A stretch of DNA of 64,000 nucleotides from Microcella indica (GCF_013414345.1 NZ_CP058670.1:806001-870000); one strand, 5' to 3'. Positions 26,749-35,747 are shown, numbered from the stretch's first letter. Notes: a model not told the origin generated them from the letters alone. Translations and numbers: made by a program.

Positions 26749-27969
26749 ATGGCGTCGAAACCCGGGGCGGCGAAAGGGGGCGCTTTGCTGATCGCGTCAC
26801 TGACCCTCGCAATGGCGACAGGCGCGACGGGGACCTACTCTTATGCCACGCTCTCCCCATTCCTACTGCCGAGTCTTGGGATGACGCCGGGCGGGATGGG
26901 CCTTCTCTTCGGCGGTCTGTATACAGTCGCCGCGGCGTCGAGCGGTGTGATCGGCAGGATCACGGATCGCGTTGACCCGACGCTCGTCGTTCTCGTCGGT
27001 TCGGCGTGCTCCCTGGTCGGAACCTTATTGCTCGCGGCTAGCTTCTCGATCATAGGACTGGCCGCCTCGGCCCTTTTCGCCGGGCTTGCCATGGCGGCGT
27101 CGAACCCAGGAAGCAATGGCATGATCGCTCACCGGATCCCGCCCGGATCGCGCGCATTCGCGACTGGAATCAAGCAGTCGGGAGCCACCGGCGCCGGTCT
27201 CTACCTGGCCGTGGTGCTTCCCGGTCTCGCCGTGGCCGTCGGCTGGCGGTGGGCGTCGCTCGCCGCGGTGATCATTCCCATCCTCGCGGTGATTACAGTG
27301 CTGATCGGTCGGCGATCTTCTCAGGCCGCTATGGAACCCGAGGTGACCACGGACCCGCACGAACCGCGAAGACTGACGTGGCTTTCCTGGCTTGCAGGCT
27401 ATGCCCTCCTGCTCGGCGTGGCCACTGGGATCTGCAATGGCTTCTACGTGCTGTACGCCCACAGCCTGGGATTTGGTGTTGTCGAGGCGGGCCTGGTCTT
27501 CGCCGTCTTTGCCGTCTTGTCCGTCATCGCCCGGATCGTCTGGGCGAGATTGAGCGAAACCACATGGTCGCCCGCTCAGCTGTTGGGTGCGGTCGCGGTC
27601 ATTGGAGCAATCTCGGCGCTCTTGTGCCTGGTCGCGCCGGCCGTCGGGGACTGGGCCGTGTGGTTCGCCGCAGGAATGGGCGGCCTGTCGATCGTCGGAT
27701 GGAACGCCCTCGGAATGGTCACGATCATGCAGAATGTCAAACGAGATGCGGTGGGTGTCTCGGCCTCTCGCATGCTGCGCGGGTTCTTTGTCGGCCTTGC
27801 GATCGGACCGCTCACATTCGGTGCGCTCGTCGAGTTCGGCGGCTACTCAGTGGGCTGGCTCTTTCAGTTCGTCGTTCTCCTTCTTGCGATCGGCGTCGCC
27901 TACTTCTTCGGTCGTTCTCTAGCCATGCATACGCCGCCGGGGTCCCATCTGCCTCGCGAGGCGCTCTAG
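26749..27969 (+). CDS. MFS transporter
   Basis: A 406-residue major facilitator with about 12 hydrophobic helices in two halves, separated by a polar loop near residue 200. The segment GRITDRVDPT after helix 2 matches motif A. It has AGGCC/GGAGG context before the ATG at 26749 and lies 40 bases after the CoA-transferase gene. It may import the substrate or export an intermediate. Similar single-component permeases of organic acids occur in many catabolic clusters. Direction and ligand are not readable. Confidence 0.82.
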   Translation: MASKPGAAKGGALLIASLTLAMATGATGTYSYATLSPFLLPSLGMTPGGMGLLFGGLYTVAAASSGVIGRITDRVDPTLVVLVGSACSLVGTLLLAASFSIIGLAASALFAGLAMAASNPGSNGMIAHRIPPGSRAFATGIKQSGATGAGLYLAVVLPGLAVAVGWRWASLAAVIIPILAVITVLIGRRSSQAAMEPEVTTDPHEPRRLTWLSWLAGYALLLGVATGICNGFYVLYAHSLGFGVVEAGLVFAVFAVLSVIARIVWARLSETTWSPAQLLGAVAVIGAISALLCLVAPAVGDWAVWFAAGMGGLSIVGWNALGMVTIMQNVKRDAVGVSASRMLRGFFVGLAIGPLTFGALVEFGGYSVGWLFQFVVLLLAIGVAYFFGRSLAMHTPPGSHLPREAL

Positions 27970-28808
27970 TGCCGGGCTGGGTGGCGCCCGTCTATGCGCC
28001 GCTCGCGTGGCAATGGTCTCCGGCAGAGGTCAGACGATACGCCCTCGCGGTCGGAGCGCCGTATTCGGTGATTGATAGGCGCGATCTCCGGTTGGTCACC
28101 ACCAACGAGCCGGACGTTCTGCCGACCTTCGCGAGCTTGCTCGCGGACGGCCACAGTCTGCGGAACGTTCCGCTTCGCGGCTTAACCTTCGATCCGCTCG
28201 ACGTGATCTACGCTGGTCACGAAGTCGAGCTGACCGGTCCGTTGCGTCCGACGACCGCGGGGACGAGCACATCCCGGATCTTGGACGTCGGAGACGTCCG
28301 AAGCGGCGTGCTCGTTCGGCGGGAGACGGTGAGCCGCGACGGTGACGATCGGGTCATCGCGCGGAATGTAGTGACGAGCGTGATTCGCCGCGCTTCGGTG
28401 GGCCGGACTGCAGATGTCGGCGTCGCAGTGCCGGAGCAGCTCTCTGGCGACATCGCTACGCTCGTCGTGCCAACCCTCGACCGGCAAGCGCTTTTCTACG
28501 CCGAGACCGGCGACCATAATCCACTCCATGTCGATCCGGAGGCTGCGCGGCGCGCAGGATTCGAGCGTCCGATCCTGCACGGGCTGTGTGCGTTCGGAAT
28601 GGTCGTGCACCGGGTCGTCCGAGATCTCGCGGATCAGGGCTGGCAGGGCGTTCGCGCCACAGGGGTTCGCTTCACTGCGCCAATCGTGCCCGGCGAGGAG
28701 ATCATCGTGCGCGCGGCCCGATCGGGAGACATCATCCGCTTTGAATCCTTTGTTGGCGACCGAAGGGTGCAGTCCCACGGTCACGTCGATCTGGAATCAA
28801 TGCACTAG
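27969..28808 (+). CDS. Two-domain MaoC-like (R)-specific enoyl-CoA hydratase
   Basis: A 279-residue double hot-dog protein. The N-terminal half is a degenerate hot-dog. The C-terminal half carries the hydratase 2 motif AETGDHNPLHVDPEAARRAG (residues about 178-197), with Asp and His as the catalytic pair, then PILHGLC. This is the layout of peroxisomal hydratase 2 and of actinobacterial steroid/fatty-acid hydratases. It forms or dehydrates (3R)-hydroxyacyl-CoA, in contrast to the crotonases in the cluster. GTG shares its first base with the stop of the MFS gene. Confidence 0.85.
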   Translation: MPGWVAPVYAPLAWQWSPAEVRRYALAVGAPYSVIDRRDLRLVTTNEPDVLPTFASLLADGHSLRNVPLRGLTFDPLDVIYAGHEVELTGPLRPTTAGTSTSRILDVGDVRSGVLVRRETVSRDGDDRVIARNVVTSVIRRASVGRTADVGVAVPEQLSGDIATLVVPTLDRQALFYAETGDHNPLHVDPEAARRAGFERPILHGLCAFGMVVHRVVRDLADQGWQGVRATGVRFTAPIVPGEEIIVRAARSGDIIRFESFVGDRRVQSHGHVDLESMH

Positions 28809-28843
28809 GACTCGTTTCGTCGTCGCTCGAAAGGACAGTCATT

Positions 28844-29602
28844 GTGGAGCAGCTTCCAGCCGCACCGTCGTTCCGCCTCGACGGCAGCACGGCGCTCATC
28901 ACCGGCGCTAGCCGCAATATAGGCCGCGCAATCGCGTCGGCGTTCGCTCACGCTGGATCGGACTTGGTGATAGTCGCACGGGACCCCGTGAGGCTCGGAC
29001 TCGTCGCGGAGTCGATTCGGGGAGAGACCGGAGTCGTGGTCCGCGAGGTCGCTACTGACATCGCCTCGACCGAGGGACTCGACTCGGTGATGCGGGAGCT
29101 CGACGCCGGTCCGGTCGACATTCTGGTGAACAACGCGCACATCACCGGCGGCACGACATCGATCGTGTCGGCAGACGACGAACTCTGGAACACGGTGTTC
29201 TCGACAAATCTCTGGGCGCCCCTTCGGCTCGCGCGGCGGCTACTCCCGCAGATGACGGCAGCCGGTTCGGGCTGCATCATCAATCTCATGTCTGGCTCTG
29301 GCCTGCAACCGACGCCGGAATTGGCCCCCTACGGGGTGAGTAAGGCCGCCTTGTGGATGCTCACCCGCTATCTCGCTGTTGAGGCTGCTCCCACCGTCCG
29401 AGTCAACGCGTTGTGCCCGGGCCTCGTAAGCGAGGACGGTACACCGCGCAACGAATCCCACCGCGCGATCATCGGAACCGTTCCGATGGGTCGGGTAGGT
29501 CGGCCTGAAGAGATCGCGGGCGCCGCGGTCTATCTCGCCAGTAGCGCGGCGAGTTATGTAACGGGCGAACTTCTCATCGTCAATGGCGGGCGGCCATGGT
29601 GA
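28844..29602 (+). CDS. Short-chain dehydrogenase/reductase
   Basis: A 252-residue classical SDR. It shows the nucleotide motif TGASRNIG at residues 20-27, the NNAH motif (NNAG variant) near 94, a catalytic Ser in NLMSGSG, and YGVSKAALW with Tyr and Lys. The C-terminal MGRVGRPEEIAGAAVYLAS and VNGGRPW are typical. With the MaoC-type hydratase immediately upstream, a (3R)-hydroxyacyl-CoA or ring-hydroxyl dehydrogenase role is plausible. GTG at 28844 is preceded by AAAGGACA. Confidence 0.87.
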   Translation: MEQLPAAPSFRLDGSTALITGASRNIGRAIASAFAHAGSDLVIVARDPVRLGLVAESIRGETGVVVREVATDIASTEGLDSVMRELDAGPVDILVNNAHITGGTTSIVSADDELWNTVFSTNLWAPLRLARRLLPQMTAAGSGCIINLMSGSGLQPTPELAPYGVSKAALWMLTRYLAVEAAPTVRVNALCPGLVSEDGTPRNESHRAIIGTVPMGRVGRPEEIAGAAVYLASSAASYVTGELLIVNGGRPW

Positions 29603-29843
29603 TGGACAAAAGCGGCTCATCGCAAACGAGAGTGTAGGTAGTCGGGAGCGCGTCGAGATCGCGGCCCGCACGGGGTCGCCTGACCCGGGAACTTCGGTCC
29701 ATCAGCGATGGGAGTCATCTTGTTACCTCGCCCTATGACGAGCGACTACGCCGAGACTGCAACTGTCGAGCTGCTCGAGAGCTCGTCGTCGAGGAGCCTA
29801 GCCGTCGAGGCTGCGTGCGACGTCATCGACCGAAGGACGAGAT

Positions 29844-30752
29844 TCAGCCGCGCGTCACCGAGCCGGTACGTGCGGCGAGAGTTCTGGTGATGGTCGGCCC
29901 AGTCAGGAACCATGCGGCAATCATCGCGGCGGTGCCGATCGCGAACACGAGCGCTCCCCACCAGGACACGTCGTCGCGTGAAGCGTACATGTGGTTGAGG
30001 TTGCGCAGCAGCCCCGTCGTAGCAACCAGCGTGACGTGCACAATGACGAACGCGACGAACGCGAGCATCGTCGGATAGTGCACCGCTCGTGCGATCTCGA
30101 TCGGATAGACGCGGCTGAGACGCACGGCCGACGAGGGCCACAGTGGCGACATTCGAAGTCCGGTCACGATCGCGAGCGGAGCGAGAATGAATACGACGCC
30201 GAAGTAGCTGAGAACCTGGAGTGCGTTGTACGCGATCCAACCGTTCTCGGTCGGCCAGTCAAGAGACGCATACTGCAGGAAGACCGAGAGTGCGTTGGGT
30301 ACGACTTCCCACGTGGTCGGGACGATCCGGGCCCAGTGGCCGGTGGCGAAGATGAGTATCACGAACACGACGCCATTGAGGACCCAGAGCACGTCCAACG
30401 CAAGATGCAACCACAATGTGACGCTGATCTTTGTGCCGGTGAAGCGGCTGGTGCGCGGCGCCCAGTAAGCGCGTGGCCGCTGCGTTGTGCGGACCTCCCA
30501 GCCAGTCTTGACGATGAGAAGGAGGAAGAACGCGTTGAGGTAGTGCTGCCAGGCGAGCCACACCGGCACCCCCTCCGGCGTCCCGGGGAGCGGCTCGAGC
30601 ACGCCAGGATAGTCCGCGATGAAGGACGAGACCGGCTCGAGTGTGCGCATCCCGCGGGCAACGAATATCCCGACGACGACCACGATGACCGCAACAATCG
30701 TTGTCGCGATCCAGCGCGCCCGGCGAGAAGCCAGAATGTCTGAGCGAATCAT
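29844..30752 (-). CDS. Membrane cytochrome b-like protein linked to ETF
   Basis: A 302-residue membrane protein with six or so helices resembling the cytochrome b/b6 or b561 fold. Histidines suitable as heme ligands lie in helices: His70 ([12 protein letters not shown]), His116 (LWLHLALD), and His225 and His239, 14 residues apart in one helix. Its ATG overlaps the etfA stop by 4 bases. I infer that it accepts electrons from ETF, directly or through another dehydrogenase, and passes them to quinone. No ETF-quinone oxidoreductase is encoded in the window. Heme binding is inferred from residue pattern only. Confidence 0.7.
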   Translation of the reverse strand: MIRSDILASRRARWIATTIVAVIVVVVGIFVARGMRTLEPVSSFIADYPGVLEPLPGTPEGVPVWLAWQHYLNAFFLLLIVKTGWEVRTTQRPRAYWAPRTSRFTGTKISVTLWLHLALDVLWVLNGVVFVILIFATGHWARIVPTTWEVVPNALSVFLQYASLDWPTENGWIAYNALQVLSYFGVVFILAPLAIVTGLRMSPLWPSSAVRLSRVYPIEIARAVHYPTMLAFVAFVIVHVTLVATTGLLRNLNHMYASRDDVSWWGALVFAIGTAAMIAAWFLTGPTITRTLAARTGSVTRG

Positions 30753-31714
30753 CGGCGGCGGTCGAGTTCGTCGATCAGTTGCGGCACGATCGTGAAGACG
30801 TCGCCCACAATGCCGAAGTCGGCGATCTCCAGGATCGGTGCCTTCGAATCCTTGTTGATCGCGACGATGACTTTCGACGTCTGCATGCCCGCGCGGTGCT
30901 GGATGGCACCGGAGATCCCGAGCGCCACGTAGAGCTGGGGTGCAACCGTCACTCCCGTCTGGCCCACTTGGAGTGATTGCGAGGCGTATCCGGCGTCGAC
31001 CGCGGCGCGCGAAGCGCCCACGGCGGCACCGAGGGCGTCGGCCAAGCGGCCAGCAAGTTCGAAGCCCTCTGCCGAGCCGAGCCCGCGTCCTCCGGAGACG
31101 ACGCGCTGCGCAGTGCGGAGGTCGGGACGCTCCTCGTTCGCCTCGATCTCCTCGACACTCTCCACTGTGACTGCCTCGGCATCGGCGAGATTGTCGAGCC
31201 GACTCACTTCAGGCGTCGTCGCATCGCCCGCCGCCGCCGCCGCCCCCTCCCGGATGGTCACGACCAGGGGTCCCGCGTCGGCGCGCGACTCCACGGTGAA
31301 TGACCCGCCCAACACCGAGTGCTCGGCGAGCGGAGCGCCATCGACTGTTCGCACGGCGACGGCATCGGTGGCGAGCGCGGCACCAATGCGGACAGCCAAT
31401 CGGGCAGCGACCTCGCGTGCACCGACGGCATTGATTGCGAGTACTGCGATCGGATTGACCGCCGCGTACGCCGCGGTAGCCGCCTCAAGCTCCGCGTTTT
31501 CTCGCCATTCGCCCGTGCCAGTGATCTCGGCGATGAGAACTTTGCTGGCCCCAGCCGCAGTCACTGTTTCGACGGCGTCGTCGACCTCGTCCGCACGGGC
31601 TGCCACCACGGTGACCGGGTCGCCAAGGCGGCGCGCCATACTCAGCAGCGTGCCCACTGACTCGCGGATCCGACCCTTCCGGTCCGTGCTCGCCAGCACG
31701 AGTACTGTACCCAT
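30749..31714 (-). CDS. etfA: Electron transfer flavoprotein alpha subunit
   Basis: A 321-residue FAD-binding subunit. The C-terminal domain is diagnostic: GGRGLGS, then [20 protein letters not shown], then [21 protein letters not shown] around residues 250-285. ATG at 31714 follows AAGGAG by 7 bases; an in-frame ATG five codons upstream lies before that ribosome site and is less likely. It collects electrons from the island's two acyl-CoA dehydrogenases. This is a dedicated copy; the organism probably has another ETF elsewhere. Confidence 0.95.
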   Translation of the reverse strand: MGTVLVLASTDRKGRIRESVGTLLSMARRLGDPVTVVAARADEVDDAVETVTAAGASKVLIAEITGTGEWRENAELEAATAAYAAVNPIAVLAINAVGAREVAARLAVRIGAALATDAVAVRTVDGAPLAEHSVLGGSFTVESRADAGPLVVTIREGAAAAAGDATTPEVSRLDNLADAEAVTVESVEEIEANEERPDLRTAQRVVSGGRGLGSAEGFELAGRLADALGAAVGASRAAVDAGYASQSLQVGQTGVTVAPQLYVALGISGAIQHRAGMQTSKVIVAINKDSKAPILEIADFGIVGDVFTIVPQLIDELDRRR

Positions 31715-31725
31715 GGTGTTCTCCT

Positions 31726-32490
31726 TCAAACCAATCGTTGCGAGGTAAGGAAGTCCGCGAGTTGCACGGCCGCGTCGCCCGAATCGACGATGGTGGTGCC
31801 CGCGGTACGAATCGGTGCCTGCTCTACAGTGGTCACGATGGAGCGTCTGGCAGGAAGTTCCGCAGAAATATCGGCAAGACTGAAGCGTTCGAGCGGCTTC
31901 TTCTTCGCTTGCATGATCCCTCGGAAACCGGCTATGCGGGCCTCCGGCGAGCGTTCGGTAACCGAGATGATCGCAGGCAGCGCGGCCCGAACGGTTACGC
32001 GCTCCGATCCGACAACCCGAACGCCGCGAACGCTCTCCTCGTCGATAACGACTTCATCGAGACCTGTGAGGTGGTGGACGCCGAGGTGTTCGGCGACCAT
32101 AGCGGGGAGGACTCCGCCGCGCCCGTCGCTGGATTCATTTCCTGCGACGACGACATCGAATCCAGCGTGCCTGATGGCGGCCGCGAGTACTGTGGCTGTC
32201 GTCATCATGTCAGCGCCCTCGAGTGCAGGATCGACGACGTGGATGGCGCGATCGACGCCCATCGCGAGCACTCGGCGTAGCATGTCAGTTGCGGATTCGG
32301 GACCCATTGTGAGTACGACGACCTCGGCCTCCGAACCATCGCGATATCTCAGTGCGACCTCGACGGCGCGCTCCCCGATCTCGTCAATCACTGGCTCAGG
32401 CTCGTGGCGATCGATGCGTCCGCTGGCCGGATCGAGGCGTCGATCCCCCCAGGTGTCAGGAACCTGCTTAATGAGAACAAGGATGCGCAC
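31726..32490 (-). CDS. etfB: Electron transfer flavoprotein beta subunit
   Basis: A 254-residue AMP-binding subunit. It begins [14 protein letters not shown] and contains the family stretch [24 protein letters not shown] (residues about 115-138) and the recognition-loop region [13 protein letters not shown] near residue 190, which contacts dehydrogenases. GTG start after AAGGAGG. It is first in the etfB-etfA-cytochrome operon, which converges on the rest of the island. Confidence 0.95.
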   Translation of the reverse strand: MRILVLIKQVPDTWGDRRLDPASGRIDRHEPEPVIDEIGERAVEVALRYRDGSEAEVVVLTMGPESATDMLRRVLAMGVDRAIHVVDPALEGADMMTTATVLAAAIRHAGFDVVVAGNESSDGRGGVLPAMVAEHLGVHHLTGLDEVVIDEESVRGVRVVGSERVTVRAALPAIISVTERSPEARIAGFRGIMQAKKKPLERFSLADISAELPARRSIVTTVEQAPIRTAGTTIVDSGDAAVQLADFLTSQRLV

Positions 32491-32840
32491 GAAGTCTTCC
32501 TCCTTGGAAAGTGTTATTTGGGTCGTTCACTCTCCATAAAGAGTATACTAGTCGAAGAAGCGCAAGGGATCAGCTATGGCAACGCCGTGCATTCAGGGAT
32601 CAGCGCTTCCTGCTTATGGGAGAGGATGCGCCTGGTCGCCCGCATAGAGTGTGGCTCCTTCAGGATCTCATCGACGCCGTCGCCGAGTTCGTTCTTGGAA
32701 TCGGAGCCGGACACCTTGAACTCGCCGCACCGGGCCGGTGCGATCCTGCACCGTTCGGCGACGACAGCTGTCAACACCATCGGATGGCGCCGGTGTTGCG
32801 CCGGTCGCCCGGCAACTGCATCGTCGACATATTTTGATCG
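32491..32840. other. Gene-free right edge of the island
   Basis: The first part is the etfB leader and promoter on the minus strand: ribosome site at 32501-32509 and a TATACT-type -10 (plus-strand AGTATA at 32542-32547). From about 32560 to 32840 no open frame resembles a known protein on either strand. A minus-strand frame covering 32574-32921 has protein-like composition in its last third but no start signal. It may be a remnant of a gene destroyed at the junction. Confidence 0.4.
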
Positions 32841-32946
32841 TCGCCACGTCGATCTATGCAAAGAAAGTTTGACACTGTGTCGAGAACCCTTTACTGTCAT
32901 CGTGTAAAGAAAATCAGACATATCTCACAGCGGAGGAGCAACCGAC
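32841..32946 (+). promoter_or_regulatory. Promoter/leader module, right copy
   Basis: Diverged copy of 5602-5705. TTGACA at 32870-32875 acts as -35, and the shared CTTTACTGTCA block contains the probable -10. TGTCA...AGACA arms repeat the operator seen in the left copy, and GGAGGAG at 32932-32938 serves the GTG at 32947. The shared dyad suggests control by the small XRE regulator encoded two genes on, or by its lost relative. Confidence 0.5.
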
Positions 32947-33153
32947 GTGCGCGACAAACAGATCAGCGCCCGAGCAGAGTTCACCTCGCGCGGCCTCCTC
33001 ATCCTGGGCGCGCTCACGGCGCTCGTGCTCGCGATGCTCGAGGCCGACCACTTCTGGATCGCCCACGCGATCGTCCTGGGCTTCATCCTCGTCGGCATCC
33101 TCGAAGGCGTCACAAAGATCGCTCTCTACCGCGGAGGTGTGCCCGCATGGTGA
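32947..33153 (+). CDS. Small membrane protein (DUF2178-like)
   Basis: A 68-residue protein with two transmembrane helices (about residues 16-34 and 39-58), joined by the short turn LEADHFWIA. It corresponds to the second half of the longer membrane protein whose first half remains at 5706. It nevertheless has its own promoter, ribosome site and start, so it looks like a genuine short paralogue. It precedes and overlaps the XRE gene by 7 bases, the usual pairing for this family. The family function is unknown. Confidence 0.65.
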   Translation: MRDKQISARAEFTSRGLLILGALTALVLAMLEADHFWIAHAIVLGFILVGILEGVTKIALYRGGVPAW

Positions 33154-33389
33154 AGCCCACGAAGGTCACCAACGCGATCCGCACGCTGCGCTTCGCGCAC
33201 GGCGAGCTCACGCAGGCGCAGCTCGCCGAAGCCGTCGGCGTCACGCGGCAGACGATCATCGCGATCGAGCAGGGCAAACACTCGCCCTCGCTCGAGCTCG
33301 CCTTCCAGATCGCGCGCGTGTTCGACGTGCCCCTCGACGAGGTCTTCCAGTACCCCGGCCCCGACTCCAAGCGGGCGGGTGCACGATGA
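33147..33389 (+). CDS. Small XRE-family transcriptional regulator
   Basis: An 80-residue Cro/CI-type helix-turn-helix protein. It contains LTQAQLAEAVGVTRQTIIAIEQGKHSPSLELAFQIA at residues 20-55 and the tail FDVPLDEVFQY, typical of the small regulators paired with DUF2178-type membrane proteins. It is a plausible ligand of the TGTC..GACA dyad in its own promoter. GGAGG at 33133-33137 serves the ATG. The next, broken gene overlaps its stop. Confidence 0.88.
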   Translation: MVKPTKVTNAIRTLRFAHGELTQAQLAEAVGVTRQTIIAIEQGKHSPSLELAFQIARVFDVPLDEVFQYPGPDSKRAGAR

Positions 33390-34363
33390 GGGCGGTCGTG
33401 CAGCACGGCTACGGCGGCCCCGAGTGCCTGAGCATCGAGCAGCGCCCCGAGCCGACGCCCGGCCGCGGTCAGGTGCGGGTGCGCGTCGATGCGGTGAGCC
33501 CCGACTCGGGCACCCTGCACCTCCTGACGGGAGAGCCGCGGGTGCTGCGTCTCTTCTTGGGCTGTCGCACTCTGCGGCAGGCGGTCATCGGGCTCGCCTT
33601 CGCGTGAGTGGTCGAGCAGCTCGGTGACGGCGTCGGAGGGCTCGCTGTCGGCGACCGCGTGGCGGGTTCGGCTCCGGCGGCCTTCGCCGACCTCGTCGTC
33701 GCGCGGGCCGACCGCGTGGCCCGCATCCCCGACGCCGTCTCGAGCGTCGATGCCGTGACTCTGCCGATCTCGGCGAGTACCGCGCTGCAGACGGTGCGGG
33801 ACGCCGCGCGGGTCGTGGCCGGTCAGCGCGTGCTCGTGATCGGTGCTGGCGGGGGAGTGGGTTCGTTCCTCACCTAGCTCGCCGTGGCGACTGGGGCTCA
33901 CGTGACGGGCGTCGTGAGCGCCGCGAAGTCCGCCTTCGTGCGTGACCTGGGGGCCGAGCGCACCATCGACTACCGCGTGACGCCCGATCCGGCGCAGTGG
34001 GGGCCGCACGACGTCGTCATCGACACGGCAGACGGGCGGCCCCTCGCGGTGCTGCGCCGGGCCCTGACGCCGCGGGGCACGCTCGTGATCGTGGGGGCCG
34101 ACGGGGTCGGGGGGGCCGTTTCTCGGCGGCCTCGAGCGGGAGATGCTCGCGTCGCTGCAGAGCCCCTGGGTGCCGCACCGGCTCACGAGCGCGATGCAGC
34201 GCGAGAACGGGGCAGACATCGGCGTGCTGCTCGACGACCTCGCGAGCGGTCGCCTGCGCGCGCCCGTAGACGCCGTCCTGCCTCTCGAGGATGCGCCCGA
34301 GGCCTTGCGCCGCATGGCTGAGCGCGCGGTCGCGGGCAAGCTCGTGCTCACCCTGAAGCGGGC
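33386..34363 (+). pseudogene. Broken zinc-free alcohol dehydrogenase/quinone reductase (MDR family)
   Basis: Reading through the breaks gives a protein of about 320 residues of the NADPH:quinone reductase type. It starts MRAVVQHGYGGPECL, has the nucleotide site VLVIGAGGGVGSFLT, and ends EDAPEALRRMAERAVAGKLVLTL. Three lesions interrupt it. The first is TGA at 33605-33607 where Gly is expected after GLAFA. The second is TAG at 33875-33877 where Gln is expected before LAVATGAHV. The third is a +1 shift in the run of seven G at 34109-34115. ATG overlaps the XRE stop. Codon use matches the core genome, so it decayed in place. The exact 3' end is uncertain, as no stop occurs in the restored frame before the converging gene. 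Confidence 0.85.
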
Positions 34364-34370
34364 GCTGGCA

Positions 34371-34895
34371 CTATTCCTGGATGCCCTCGAGCGTGTCGGT
34401 GATCAGCTCGCCCGCCGGGTCGTAGATCAAGCACAGGATCTCGCGGTCGCCGCCCTGCCAGCTGCTCTCGGTCGGGTGGTAGTAGCTGAAGTCGAAGCGA
34501 GACTCGAGGTAGTCGACGCCGACGAACTCGGCGTAGTCGGCGAGGCACGCGGCGTCGGCCTCCTCGAGGATCGTGTCGATGCCGGGAAAGTCGGTGTCGC
34601 CGAGGATGAAGGACGCGTAGATCTCGCTGTCGTGGGGCTCGTCGCACGGCACGGTGGGCACGGCAGTGACGGTCTCGCCGATCTCGCCGTCGTTGAGGCA
34701 GTCGCCCACTTGGAGGGTAAAGACGTCGGTCTCGTCGTTGCCTCTGACGACCTGGCCTTCCTCGTCACGCACGGCCTGGTCGGCGCCGGTCAGCGAGTCG
34801 AGCGCGCTGCATCCGCTCAGGGCGAGACCGGCGACCAGCGCGGCGGCGACGACCGCGACGCGGTGGCGGGAGCGCGGGAGGCGGGAGGCGGTCAT
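34371..34895 (-). CDS. Lipoprotein with septum-formation-like domain
   Basis: A 174-residue lipoprotein: a basic start, hydrophobic core and lipobox LSGC (Cys29). The following domain has TLQVGDCLND, VPCDEPHDSEIYASF, and two further cysteines in DAACLADY and EILCLIYD. These match the cysteine pattern of the actinobacterial Septum_form family of secreted proteins. The family role is poorly defined. It lies just upstream of, and apart from, the hisN-rsgA-aroA group on the same strand. Confidence 0.75.
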   Translation of the reverse strand: MTASRLPRSRHRVAVVAAALVAGLALSGCSALDSLTGADQAVRDEEGQVVRGNDETDVFTLQVGDCLNDGEIGETVTAVPTVPCDEPHDSEIYASFILGDTDFPGIDTILEEADAACLADYAEFVGVDYLESRFDFSYYHPTESSWQGGDREILCLIYDPAGELITDTLEGIQE

Positions 34896-34904
34896 GCCAG
34901 GATC

Positions 34905-35747
34905 CTACCGAGCACTAGCGCGAGGATCCTGCCGGGCGCTCGCGCGCCGCAGCACCGCGTCGTGCAGCACGCCGTTCGTCGCGAGGGCGCTGCCGTGCCA
35001 CGGCCCTGCCTCACCGTCCAGCGAGCTGAAGCGCCCGCCCGCCTCCTCGACGATGGGCTGCAGCGCGGCCATGTCGTAGGGCTGCAGGTCGAACTCGCCT
35101 GCGATGTCGATCGCGCCCTCGGCGACGAGCATGTACGACCACATGTCGCCGATCGCGCTCGCCCGCCACACGGTGCGCGTGAGGTCGAGCAGCTGCTCGA
35201 GGCGCCCCGCGTCGTCCCAGCCGAGCAGGCTGTTGTAGCTGAAGCGCGCATCGGCGAGCTCGCTCACTCCGCTCACGCGCAAGCGACGGGACTCGTCGTC
35301 CCGGGCGTCGCGAGCCCACGCGCCCTCGCCGCGCGCGGCCCACCAGCGTCGGTCGAGCGCGGGCGCGCTCACGACGCCGACGACGGGAACGCCGTCAACA
35401 GCGAGACCGATCAGGGTACCCCAGATGGGCACGCCGCGCAGGAAGTTCGCGGTGCCGTCGATGGGGTCGATGATCCACTGCCGCTGGGCTCCGTCGCCGG
35501 ATCCGGTGTGCGTTCCGTACTCCTCGCCCAGGATCCCATCGTCGGGGCGCTCGGAGGCGAGCCCCTCGCGAATGGCGCGCTCGACAGCCTGGTCAGCGTC
35601 GGTGACGGGCGTGCGATCGGGTTTGGTGGTCACGATGAGGTCGAGCGAGCGGAACCGCGGGAGGGCGATCACGTCGGCGGCATCGGCGAGCCTCAGGGCG
35701 AGGGCGAGATCGTCGGAGAAGGAGGCGGGAGCGGTGCTGTCGGTCAC
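34905..35747 (-). CDS. hisN: Histidinol-phosphatase of the inositol monophosphatase family
   Basis: A 280-residue Mg-dependent phosphatase. Metal-binding motifs are GEEYG (Glu75-Glu76), DPIDGTANF (Asp94, Asp97) and the C-terminal FDLQPYDMAALQPIVEEAGG. The variant WIIDPIDGTANFLRGVPIWGTLIGL and the location beside rsgA and aroA match the HisN branch, which removes phosphate from histidinol phosphate in actinobacteria. Other inositol-phosphatase activities cannot be excluded. GTG overlaps the rsgA stop by 4 bases. Confidence 0.85.
   Translation of the reverse strand: MTDSTAPASFSDDLALALRLADAADVIALPRFRSLDLIVTTKPDRTPVTDADQAVERAIREGLASERPDDGILGEEYGTHTGSGDGAQRQWIIDPIDGTANFLRGVPIWGTLIGLAVDGVPVVGVVSAPALDRRWWAARGEGAWARDARDDESRRLRVSGVSELADARFSYNSLLGWDDAGRLEQLLDLTRTVWRASAIGDMWSYMLVAEGAIDIAGEFDLQPYDMAALQPIVEEAGGRFSSLDGEAGPWHGSALATNGVLHDAVLRRASARQDPRASAR

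Noticed and set aside
29603-29843. A small gene between the SDR and the cytochrome
   Set aside because: Short frames here lack ribosome sites and family resemblance. The gap separates convergent operons and shows only GAGCTC-type hairpin-prone sequence.
5838-32870. Island as an integrated phage or integrative element
   Set aside because: No integrase, transposase, relaxase, phage gene, tRNA attachment site or terminal inverted repeats were found. Homologous or illegitimate recombination fits better.
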